Shown in pieces: positions 48,828 to 60,601 of a DNA stretch of 64,000 nt. The DNA is taken from contig OX637391.1 of assembly GCA_951799425.1 (NCBI GenBank), positions 51,245,069-51,309,068 of the forward strand, read 5' to 3'. The notes under the pieces are model-generated. The model was not told where the DNA came from. It ran no database searches and worked only from the letters and a program-made list of their open reading frames with translations. Each line of letters starts with the position of its first letter. The first letter of the stretch is position 1. The DNA is from Ilex aquifolium (taxonomy: Eukaryota > Streptophyta > Magnoliopsida > Aquifoliales > Aquifoliaceae). A program made the translations under genes and the position numbers.

Positions 48828-49063
48828 TGTCCAAGTACACTAATCAAATCATGATAAGAAATTCTGAAACCCATCACCATGTTTTGGCTGTTGCAGACAA
48901 GAAAGCATCGACTGCTGTTAAGATAAAAAGTGAAGCACAGTTTTGCTTCAATAATGTGCTTACATGCATGATTGTAAGAAGGATAGAACTTTTGGCAAGC
49001 CATAAAGACATTTAGCCTAGCATTTGTGTCTCACATATGGAGCCGACTACGGTACAGCCGATT
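48828..49063. other. short spacer, nothing recognised
   Basis: Small open frames on both strands lack any motif. Confidence 0.5.
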
Positions 49064-51084
49064 GAATTTTTGGTACCATACCAAAAATTTTTTTTTACAA
49101 CATCAATAGTATAATTTATTAAATTTATGGATTATTTACAACTTCAATAACATTGAAATGACATCGGATAAGACATTGAAATGACAAAACAAGACATAAA
49201 GAAAAACCGTCATTATTGACTTAAGGGTAAAATTACAACATTATTGGAAAGTTTATTACTATAGTGAACAAAATTACAACATTAGTGAAAATTTTATCAC
49301 TTGTAACCTAACCTTAAATGTAGTAATTTTTATCCATTTACCACTTGTAACCTAACCTTAAATACTTGCAATTTAACCTTAAATGTAGTAATTTTTCCAT
49401 ATATACTTATAACCTCACTTTCAAAGATAATAATTTTACTTTTAATTGTTATAACATTACCTAACATTTAATACATAATCTTTAATTGTTGTAACCTAAC
49501 CTTTAAAAGAGTTATAACCCCACTTTCAAAAATATTAATTTTACTTTTAATTGTTGTAACCTTACCCAACATTTAATATCTAACCTTTAAGAGTTTGTAC
49601 CTCACCCTAAATTAAAATCCATAAAATTAAAATTAAATTAAAATTCATAAAATTCACATTAAATTAAAATTCATAAAATTTAAATTAAATTTAAAATTCA
49701 TAAAATCAACATTAAATAAAAATTCATAAAATCAACATTAAATTAAAATACGTAAAATTAAAATTAATTTAATTTAATGTTAATTTTTTGAATGTTAATT
49801 TAATTTTAATTTTATGAATTTTAATTTTAATTTTATGAATTTTAATTTAATTTTAATTTTATGAATTTTAATTTTATGAATTTTAATTTTATAAATTTTA
49901 ATTTAATGTTAATTTTATGAATTTTAATTTAATTTAAATTTTATGAATTTTAATTTAATTTTAATTTTATGAATTTTAATTTAATGAATTTTAATTTAAT
50001 GTTAATTTTATGAATTTTAATTTTATGAATTTTAATTTAATTTTAATTTTATAAATTTTAATTTAATGTTAATTTTATGAATTTTAATCCATTGAAATAA
50101 AAAATCCATTGAAGTTGTAAATATTGTCATAATTGTCGTAAAAAATCCATTGAAGTTGTAAATATTCCCATAAAAGTGGTAAATAAACCATTTAAGTTGT
50201 ATATCTTCTTTCATTAGTCACAACTCTAGTAAAAACCATTAAGTGGTAAAAACATTCACAACTCTAGTAAAAAAAATCCATTGAAGTTGTAAATAATCCC
50301 ATAAATTTAGTAAACATACCACTGAGGTTGTAAATATAACCACAAATTTGGTAAACATACCACTGAAGTTGTAAATATTCCCACAAATTTGGTAAATATA
50401 CCACTGAAGTTGTAAATATTCTCTTCATTATAGTAACAAAATAGTAATCATGATGTACTATTGACATGTCATTTCAATGTCTTGTCTTGTTTACAAATAA
50501 TCCATTAAAGTTGTAAATCATTCATTCAAGTTGTAAACATATCATTGAAATGGAAATATTTACAACTTCAATGGATTCTTTACCACTAATACTTATAACT
50601 TAATGGGGAGATTTGATCGATCGTCGGGAGATTTGATCGATCAAATTGTTGCAGATATCGAATATTGGGGACATCAGAAACAATTTGATCGATCAAATAT
50701 GGTTTTGATCGATCAAATTCAATAACAACTAACTGATTTATCTAATTTAAAATTCATAAAATAAAAAATTAAATTAAAATTCATAAAATTAAAATTATAA
50801 AATTAAATTAAATTCAAATTCAAAAAATTAAAATTAAATTAAAATTCATAAAATTAACACTAAATTAAAATTCATAAAATTAACACTAAATTAACATTCA
50901 AAAAATAAACATTAATTTAATTTAATGTTTATTTTTTGAATGTTAATTTAATTTTAATTTTAATTTTATGAATTTTAATTTAATTTTAATTTTATGAATT
51001 TTAATTTAATTTTAATTTTATGAATTTTAATTTAATTTTAATTTTATGAATTTTAATTTAATTTTAATTTTATGAATTTTAATT

Positions 51085-52620
51085 TAATCGATCATGGACT
51101 AGTAATCAATTCACTTTTGGTTGTAAAAATTTCCAAAAATTTGGTAAACAATCCACTAAAATTGTAAATATTCTTATAAATGTAGTAATGAATCCATTGA
51201 AGTTATAAATATTTCCACTAATGTTATAATTTTGTTCTCCTTTTCGGTATGGAACTAGTCCATGATTGATCAAATATGGTTTTGATCGATCATGGACTAG
51301 TAATCAATCCACTTTTGGTTGTAAAAATTTTCAAAAATTTGGTAAACAATCCACTAAAGTTATAATTATTCTCATAAATGTAGTAATGAATCCATTAAAG
51401 TTGTAAATATTCCCACTAATGTTGTAATTTTGTTCTCCTTTTCGGTATGGAACACGTCCATGATCAATCAAATATGCTTTTGATCGATCAAGGACTAGTA
51501 ATCAATCCACTTTTGGTTGTAAAAATTTCCAAAAATTTGGTAAACAATCTACTAAAGTTGTAAATATTCCCATAAATGTAGTAATGAATCCATTGAAGTT
51601 GTAAATATTCCCACTAATATTGTAATTTTGTTCTCCTTTTCGGTATGGAACTAGTCCATGATCGATCAAATATGGTTTTGATCGATCATGGACTAGTAAT
51701 CAATCCATTTTTTGTTGTAAAAATTTTCAAAAATTTGGTAAACAATTCACTAAAGTTGTAAATATTCCCATAAATGTAGAAATGAATCCATTGAAGTTGT
51801 AAATATTACTACTAATGTTGTAATTTTGTTCTCCTTTTCGGTATGAAACTAGTCCATGATCGATCAAATATGGTTTTGATCGATCATGGACTAGTAATCA
51901 ATCCACTTTTGGTTGTAAAAATTTCCAAAAATTTGGTAAACAATCCACTAAAATTGTAAATATTCCCATAAATGTAGTAATGAATCCATTGAAGTTGTAA
52001 ATATTACCACTAATGTTGTAATTTTGTTCTCCTTTTCGGTATGGAACTAGTCCATGATCGATCAAATATGGTTTTGATCGATCATGGACTAGTAATCAAT
52101 CCACTTTTGGTTTTAGAAATTTCCAAAAATTTGGTAAACCATCCACTAAAGTTGTAAATATTCCCATAAATTTAGTAATGAATCCATTGAACTTGTAAAT
52201 ATTTCCACTAATGTTGTAATTTTGTACTCCTTTTCGGTATGGAACTAGTCCATGATCGATCAAATATGGTTTTGATTGATCATGGACTAGTAATCAATCC
52301 ACTTTTGGTTGTAAAAATTTCCAAAAATTTGGTAAACAATACACTAAAGTTGTAAATATTCACATAAATGTAGTAATGAATCCATTAAAGTTATAAATAT
52401 TTCCACTAATGTTGTAATTTTGTTCTCCTTTTCGGTAAAATACTAGTCCATGATCGATCAAAACCATATTTGATCGATCATGGACTAGTAATGAATCCAC
52501 ATTTGGTTGTAAATATACCCACAAATTTGGTAAATATACAACCGAAATTGTAAATATTCCCACAAATGTAGTAAAAAATTCATTAAAGTTGTAAATATTA
52601 CCATAATTGTGGCATGAAAT
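51085..52620. repeat. 198-bp tandem array, seven anchors in exact register
   Basis: CATGAT(C/T)(G/A)ATCAAA begins at 51261, 51459, 51657, 51855, 52053, 52251 and 52449, each exactly 198 bp apart. Each carries the dyad CTAGTCCATGATCGATCAAA / inverse with a short loop. Substitutions are scattered but no indels accumulate. Confidence 0.95.
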
Positions 52621-52829
52621 CCTATTTCCACAAATTTGTGGAGATTTGATCGATCAAAACCTTATTTGATCGGTCAAATCTTCTCAGTACTTTTACTTCT
52701 GATTCACAATAGAAATCAATAATAACACGATCGATCAAATATATGTTTGATCGATCGAATTTACTTACCAACGATTTGATCGATCAATATATCTTTCTGA
52801 TCGATAAAATTCAATTAAAACTGACTAAT

Positions 52830-55430
52830 TAATCCAATTAACATTAAATTTCATCAAATCAACACCAAATTAACAACAAATTAACATTTAATTCATCAAA
52901 TTAAAAATCAATTCATAAAATTAACACCAAATTAACACTCAATTTCATCTAATTAACATTTAATTTTTTGTAATAAGCATTTAATTCACGAAATTAACAA
53001 TCGAATTCAACTAGTTAAAATTAAATTAATCAAATAAACTTTCAATTTCATTCAATTAACACTCAATTCATCAAATTAACATTCAAATTATAAAATTAAC
53101 ATTCAATTTATCAAATTGACATTCAATTTCATCAAATTAACAAGTAATTTCATCAAATCAACACCAAATTAACAACAAATTAACATTCAATTCATCAAAT
53201 TAGAATTCAATTCATAAAATTAACACCAAATTAACACTCAATTTCATCTAATTAACATTCATTTTTTTCTAATAAGCATTTAATTCAGGAAATTAACATT
53301 CGAATTCAACTAGTTAAAATTAAATTAATCAAATAAACTTTCAATTTCATTCAATTAACACTCAATTCATCAAATTAACATTCAAATTATCAAATTAACA
53401 TTCAATTCATCAAATTGACATTCAATTTCATCAAATTAACAAGTAATTTCATCAAATCAACATCAAATTAACTACAAATTAACATTCAATTCATCAAATT
53501 AGAATTCAATTCATAAAATTAACACCAAATTCACACTCAATTTCATCTAATTAACATTAAATTTTTTGTAATAAGCATTTAATTCACGAAATTAACATTC
53601 GAATTCAACTAGTTAAAATTAAATTAATCAAATAAACTTTCAACTAAAATTAAATTAAAATTCATAAAACTAACATTAAATTAAAATTCATAAAATTAAC
53701 ATTAAATTAAAATTCATAAAATTAAAATTAAATTAAAATTCATAAAATTAAAATTAAATTAAAATTCATAAAATTAAAATTAAATTAAAATTCATAAAAT
53801 TAACACTAAATTAAAATTCATAAAATTAACACTAAATTAAAATTCATAAAATTAACACTAAATTAAAATTCATAAAATTAACACTAAATTAAAATTCTAA
53901 AAATTAAAATTAACATTAAAATTCTTAAAATTAACATTAAATTAAAATTCATAAATTTAAATTTAAATTTAAAATTCATAAAATCAACATTAAATACTTA
54001 TTAGAAAATCAATATTACTTCTTGTAAAATGCTTATTAGAAAAAATTGAATGTTAATTAGATGAAATTGATTGTTAATTTGATAAAATTGAATTTCAATT
54101 TGATAAATCAGAATGTTAATTTGATAATTTGAATGTTAATTTGATGAATTGAGTGTTAATTGAATGAAATTGAAAGTTTATGTGGTTAATTTAATGTTAA
54201 CTAGTTGAATTTGAATGTTAATTTCGTGAATTAAATGTTTATTAGAAAAAATTGAATGTTAATTAGATGAAATTGATTGTTAATTTGATAAATTAAATGT
54301 TAATTACATGCTAATTTGATGAAATTGAATATCAATTTGATAAATCTGAATGTTAATTTGATGAATTGAGTGTCAATTGAATGAAAATTGAAAGTTTATT
54401 TGGTTAATTTAATGTTAATTAGTTGAATTAGAATGTTAATTTCGTGAATTAAATGCTTATTAGAAAAAATTGAATGTTAATTAGATGAAATTGATTGTTA
54501 ATTTGATAAATTAAATGTTAATTTTATAAAATTGAATGTCAATTTGATAAATCGGAATGTTAATTTGATAATTTGAATGTTAATTTGATGAATTGGGTGT
54601 TAATTGAATGAAATTGAAAGTTTATTTGGTTAATTTAATGTTAACTAGTTGAATTTGAATGTTAATTTCGTGAATTAAATGCTTAATAGAAAAAATTGAA
54701 TGTTAATTAGATGAAATTGATTGTTAATTTGATAAATTAAATGTTAATTACATGCTAATTTGATGAATTGAATGTTAATTTGTTGTTAATTTGGTGTTGA
54801 TTTGATGAAATTATATGTTAATTTGATGAAATTGAATGTCAATTTGATGAATTGAATGTTAATTTGATAATTTGAATGTTAATTTGATGAATTGAGTGTT
54901 AATTGAATGAAATTGAATTTTTATTTGATTAATTTAATTTTAACTAGTTGAATTCGAATGTTAATTTCCTGAATTAAATGCTTATTAGAAAAAATTGAAT
55001 GTTAATTAGATGAAATTGAGTGTTAATTTGGTGTTAATTTTATGAATTGAATTCTAATTTGATGAATTGAATGTTAATTTGTTGTTAATTTGGTGTTGAT
55101 TTGATGAAATTACATGTTAATTTGATAAAATTGAATGTCAATTTGATAAATCGGAATGTTAATTTGATAATTTGAATGTTAATTTGATGAATTGAGTGAT
55201 AATTGAATGAAATTGAAAGTTTATTTGATTAATTTAATTTTAACTAGTTGAATTTGAATGTTAATTTATTGAATTAAATGCTTATTAGAAAAAATTGAAT
55301 GTTAATTAGAAGAAATTGAGTATTAATTTGGTGTTAATTTTATGAATTGAATTTTAATTTGATGAATTGAATGTTAATTTGTTGTTAATTTGGTGTTGAT
55401 TTGATGAAATTTAATGTTAATTGGATTAAT
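52830..55430. repeat. inverted higher-order arrays of copy II
   Basis: On the left, the word ATAAACTTTCAA recurs at about 53,035, 53,334 and 53,633 (299-bp units). On the right, from about 54,010, the inverse words GAATGTTAATTTGATGAATT dominate. The two arms are separated by the AAATTCATAAAATTAA spacer rather than a tight loop. Confidence 0.85.
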
Positions 55431-55970
55431 TAGTCAGTTTTAATTGAATTTGATCGATCAGAAAGATATATTGATCGATCAAATAGTTGGTAAGTAAATT
55501 CGATCGATCAAACATATAGTTGATCGATCATGTTATTATTGATTTCTATTGTGAATCAGAAGTAAAAGTATTGAGACGATTTGATCGATCAAATAAGGTT
55601 TTGATCGATCAAATCTCCCCAAATTTGTGGAAATAGGATTTCATACCACAATTATGGTAATATTTACAACTTTAATGAATTTTTTACTACATTTGTGAGA
55701 ATATTTACAACTTCGGTTGTATATTTACCAAATTTGTGGGTATATTTACAACCAAATGTGGATTCATTACTAGTCCATGATCGATCATAGACTAGTATTT
55801 TACCGAAAAGAAGAACAAAATTACAGCATTAGTGTAAATATTTACAACTTCAATGGATTCATTACTACATTTATGGGAATATTTACAACTTTAGTGGATT
55901 GTTTACCAAATTTTTGGAAATTTTTACAACCAAAAGTGGATTGATTACTAGTCCATGATCAAATTGAAAC

Positions 55971-56364
55971 AACGGTCCAGATCATTTGAAATTATGATTT
56001 CAAGGGTTTATTTTATGACTTATACTTTAACCATAATCATAACTAATTTTTAACCATAACTACTGTAATTTTATTCTAACATCAGTAAATCTTATCACTT
56101 ACAATATGCTATTACAATATGTTATGATTGACAATAGATCATGCTCAAATAGTGTTGTATCTCAATTTACTATACCTATACATGGTCTATTTGCAATCAT
56201 GTATAGTTAGGTTTGTTTTGTGTATAAGTTATTTATAGTTGCTTCGTGTCATATGTACCTAGGTTTGTGTCAACCCACTTATTAAACAAATTCTGTAGAT
56301 CAATTTGATTATGACTCAAACCATTATCACTAAAGTCATACTTGATAATTTCATACAAATTTTA
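55971..56364. other. intergenic, nothing recognised
   Basis: AT-rich, no gene or repeat ends. Confidence 0.5.
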
Positions 56365-56850
56365 GGATTAATTGCACTGGAAGTCCCCAAAGTATAGAGT
56401 TTGTCTTATTTTGGTCTCCAATATTTCAATTGCATCATTTTAGTCCCTGAAGTATTGAATATGCTTCTATGTGGTCCCTTAAGTAGACAACATCCAAATT
56501 ACTAATGATTTTTTTTATCATAAACTTGTTATGTGATACCTAAATATGGGAAAAAAATAATTTGGGTAGCTTTTGACCAAAATTTGGATAGTCGTTATCA
56601 AAACTGTATAATTTAGGTAGATCTTTAACCAAAATTTGGTTAAAAGTTATCCAAATTATTATTTACCCATATTTAGGTATTATGTGACAAGTTTATAATT
56701 TAAAATCGTTAGCAATCTGGACATTGCTCTGCTTGAGTGACTACTTAAAAATATATTCAATGTTTTAAGGACTAAAATGATGCAATTAAAATATTTTAGA
56801 CCAAAATAAAATAAATCACATACTTTGAGGACCTCCAGTTTAATTAACAC
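56365..56850. mobile_element. Mutator-like palindromic MITE, 486 bp
   Basis: Starts GGATTAATTGCACTGGAAGT and ends with the inverse of GTGTTAATTAAACTGGAGGT. The two halves are inverted copies along nearly their whole length. A perfect 9-bp duplication CAAATTTTA flanks it (56356-56364 and 56851-56859). Shares the GGATTAATT start with the element at 40,692. Confidence 0.85.
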
Positions 56851-56859
56851 CAAATTTTA

Positions 56860-57957
56860 TATCAAATATGAATTGTTAGAGTACTGTGAAATATGCATTC
56901 TATTGATTCTAACAACAATGTTATGCTCATCAAATCCTTATACAAATTTTGGCCCCAAATTAATTTAAGATGGTCAAGATTTCGGAGTCTCGTTGACTCT
57001 TATTAAACATCCAACAACTATGATTATGTCAAATAATTTGGCATAAAATTTGTTACACATAAAAGGCATAAATGGAGTCATTTTCTAATCGGGTATCTCG
57101 ATCGAGTATATGTCCAAGAAGATGTCTCCTCCCAAGGGAAATATAGAGAGTTGTACGTACGACCATTATATCTGAGTCCATAACTGATTGTTTACCAGAA
57201 GAGGCCATTTCCCTCTGATCCCAGCTGAACTCCCCAAGTCCTCCCTCTCCTGTCGCCAGTCAAGAATAGAGTGAGGTGAATCCTATATGCGTGCTAAGTG
57301 CTTCCCTTTCTTTTTAACTAGGTATCTAACTATGGAGGTCTTTCTCTACCCACTGATTTGAGTACCGAAACGATTGTGTAAGAGACTCGGTGCTTCTTTC
57401 TCTATGCTATCTTTTATAATTATATTTGTTGATTAAAAGTGCATAGATGGTATTCAAATCTGTTAATTAACAGAATATTCATTTTGAAGTCAACAGAAGG
57501 ATTAAAGAGAAGTGCTTTGTTTTTTTCTCATTTGGCTTTGGCTCTAAGCCAATGCTGAGGAGAGCATGGGAATGTTGTTACTCAATCACTTCGGTATGAC
57601 TTAAATGCAGAAAAAAAAAAATCAATCATGTACCAAGGAGAGAATGTAGGTGATGATTGAGAGCAGTAAAAATATAGAGACCATTGCTGTTTTTTTATTT
57701 GAATTGTCCATATCGTTACAACAAACGTACAATGAATAATAATTTATTGACTATTTCATTTCGGGTGGTCGTTTTCTAAGATTTGAAAAATCGCCACTAT
57801 TATGACATTATTTTTTTTGGATGTATTAATCGATCGCTCTCACAATCAAATTTTAATGAATTACTATGATGAAACATCGAAGAATGCTCTAAAATTATAT
57901 TCATTTAGCCCCTAGTTTTTGTAAGAAATTTTCAAAACCATCTACTATATATATTAA
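56860..57957. other. intergenic, no gene recognised
   Basis: Around 57,060-57,400 the composition is less AT-rich, but no open frame, splice pair or domain is convincing. Confidence 0.45.
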
Positions 57958-58821
57958 GGGGCTGTTTGTTTCAATGATATGGGTGGTACAAGGGGGTGGT
58001 ATTAGGGAAATAGTACGTGGGACCCACCTTATACCTTGTTTGTTTAGTATTTTACCGCTAGTACTATTTTTCGGGTCGTAATACCGACCCGGTATGAACA
58101 GTAGTCATAATGCCTTGTAGATGGTATTATTGAATACCACCTCCCCCCTGGTATTATTTTCATCGGTTAAGGACAAACATGCAAATTGACACAAATGCTC
58201 TCCTTTGTTAAGAGTTTACATATAAAAAATTTATTTTGAATTTTTTCCTTGTATTATGTTTAAGTGTACGATGTCACCGATTTTTTTTTTTTTAAAAAAT
58301 TATTTTGAATTTTTTTTTTGTATTATGTTTAAGTGTACGATGTTACCGTTTTTTTTTTGTTTTTTTTAAAAAAAAATTATTTTGAATTTTTTCTTTGTAT
58401 TATGTTTAAGCGTACGGTGTTACCGATTTTTTAAAATTTTTTTCTTGTATTATGTTTGAGCGTACAGTGTTACCGGTTTTTTTTTTTTTTTTTTAAATTA
58501 TTTTGAATTTTTTTCTTATATTATGTTTAAGCGTACGGTGTTACCGATTTTTTTTTAAATTATTTTAAATTTTTTCCTTGTATAAATTGTTAAGGGTAAA
58601 ATGGAATGGATGATGTTAAGGGTAAAATGGTATATTTGTTATATAAGATGTGATAGAATAGATGGTTATTTATGAGACCTACCATAGTACATATTGAACA
58701 AACAAACAATGGGAAGGATGGGATAAAAGTTTAAGACCAGATATAATATACCATTGAATAGGAGTGGAATGAAAATGATATATAATACCACTTAAATTTA
58801 ATACTCGAAACAAACACGCCC
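57958..58821. mobile_element. Tourist-like (PIF/Harbinger) MITE, 864 bp, with internal tandem repeats
   Basis: GGGGCTGTTTGTTTC faces the inverse of GGGCGTGTTTGTTTC. TAA flanks both sides (57955-57957 and 58822-58824). Inside, about 58,225-58,575, five copies of a 50-78 bp unit (TTGTATTATGTTTAAG..GTACG.TGTTACCG plus a T-run) vary mainly in T-run length. No transposase. Confidence 0.8.
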
Positions 58822-58824
58822 TAA

Positions 58825-59091
58825 ATCTTTGAATCCGTCCATATGCCTATTTGACACTTTTTGTTTATCCAAACACAAAGGCAACCGCGAGATAGGTTCC
58901 TTGGCTTGCGTGAACCGAGTAGGAGAAGTAATCTATACCCAACAAAAACAAGGTCCTTTCACCATTATTCTATGATTGCCTTGTACTCTGTGGGTCCAAC
59001 AATAATTTTTCCGGCAGATCCATTATGCAGTATTGTAGGAGTGTTGTTCTCTTAAACGATGTTACATGTACAAAATGACGTTAATTAGGGG
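58825..59091. other. spacer with left arm of a split hairpin
   Basis: TGCAGTATTGTAGGAGTGTT at about 59,025-59,053 is the inverse of 60,377-60,404. The two arms were adjacent before the solo LTR inserted. Otherwise nothing recognised. Confidence 0.5.
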
Positions 59092-60376
59092 TGATAAAGT
59101 TATATATTAAAATTTTATTTTTTGTAATAAAATTTAATTTATTATTTTGAGAATCTGTGTTGATAAAATATTTATATTATATTAAATATATGATATGTAT
59201 ATGTGTCTTTTATTTTATATCTAATAATCTGGTGCGTAGAGTTTAATTTATACACAGAAGACTAGATTATCAAATTTTTGTATGATATAAGTAAAGGTTC
59301 ACAATCTTAGACAGAATTAGATACACTATCAATAGGATTATAGTGCAATCTTTTGTTATAGTCTGTCTTAGTTATAGGAGAATGTATAATGTCTCAGATT
59401 GTTGCACTAGTATACTTTGTGTATTAGACATTACCATTATTGAAGTTATTTTCTTTTTACTGACTAAATAAGAAAATAAATATCACATGTTTATTATAAT
59501 TGCTTAAACTCTTAATGTTAATATATTTAATTAACACATGCAATAATAATAATGATTGTTACTTTAATGCATAAAAGAGTGAGATTCACATTTGAATCAA
59601 CAAACTCAGTGAATTGGGAGATAACATTATTTGTATTGTGAAAATTAATTATTAAAGGAAACTACGTCCCAGTGTTTAAATGGTTTGATGGTGTCCTCTT
59701 GAGGAAGTTCATAAATTTTGTTTATGTCAAACCTTGCAGGTAAATTTAATTATTCGACATGACAAATAAGTTGAGTGATAAGATCTCAAAGATAAAAAGA
59801 AGACAATTAAATATAATTGTGAGTAATTATATTTATTGACGGACGTCTGTAGCTTTAAACGTATGGAGATTATTAAGCATATAATAATGAGGAGTGCGAC
59901 ATATAATTTTGAGATAATGTCCAAGAGATTAATAATAAGTTTTTAGTTGATTAATTTATTATTAATGGGTCATATGATATTTGTTCTCGGTTGGATATAG
60001 GTTTCCTAGACCCATTGGAAGCCCGACTCATATTTCTCTTTAAGGTTTCTACTGTAACCTATAAACAAATACACTCTCTAGTTCTCTCAGTCATAACATT
60101 TACTTTCACGTTTAAAAAAGACAGAGAGAGAGCAAGGGAGAGAATTCAAATGATTGCAGCCCACATTGCATTGGAATTTTTAGCGTGGAAGGATATACAG
60201 TAGAAGATCGTGAGGTTTATCGAGCCTGTTGTTCAATCTACACCTATTCTTCGTTCGTGCGGATCTGTTTGTCAAAGATAAACCCTAATTCGGCTTTATA
60301 GGGTTAATAAACAAGTAAAAAAAATTTTAATCAATTATACGCTCCGTCAACGAATCTTAGGATTGTCGTTCCAACA
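59092..60376 (+). mobile_element. solo LTR, probably Ty1/copia
   Basis: A 1,285-bp unit starts TGATAAAG and ends TTCCAACA. It is flanked by identical AGGGG copies (59087-59091 and 60377-60381), the 5-bp duplication made by LTR integrases. A TATA-like CCTATAAACAAATAC lies near 60,058 and an R-U5-like stretch follows. The end TTCCAACA is common in plant copia LTRs. It looks whole as a solo LTR, formed by recombination. The perfect duplication suggests a moderate age. Confidence 0.65.
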
Positions 60377-60601
60377 AGGGGAACATCACCCCTGCAATAC
60401 TGCAGAGGAGATATACCCTAATTTTTAAGCAATATAGTTTTTTTTTTCCCAATTAAAATATGGCACGTTATAACATTGTTTTATTTTATTGTTTCTCTTT
60501 ATCTTATTTTCTCATGATCAATATCTACAAATAAATTCACAAACAAATTTATGGTTACAGATTATTTTTGGTTATAATACCAAAAAAAAATCTCGATACA
60601 A
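60377..60601. other. spacer with right arm of the split hairpin
   Basis: AGGGGAACATCACCCCTGCA begins right after the solo LTR and pairs with 59,025-59,053. Otherwise AT-rich. Confidence 0.4.

Larger units (their letters stand above)
49064..55970. mobile_element. giant AT-rich non-coding composite element, copy II
   Basis: About 6.9 kb, same orientation and module order as copy I: left end GAATTTTTGGTACCATACC, TTTACAAC/AACCTTA words (49,090-49,600), AAATTCATAAAATTAA tract, TTGAAGTTGTAAATATT repeats, ATCGATCAAA dyads (50,600-50,730), a seven-anchor 198-bp array (51,085-52,620), a GATCGATC block, and a 299-bp higher-order array (52,830-53,640). Then comes an AT spacer (53,640-54,000) and the inverted array and blocks (54,000-55,970). 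It lacks the 180-bp array. The right limit (CTAGTCCATGATC) shows no terminal repeat. ATTGAA near both ends is a weak duplication candidate. No gene. Confidence 0.75.
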
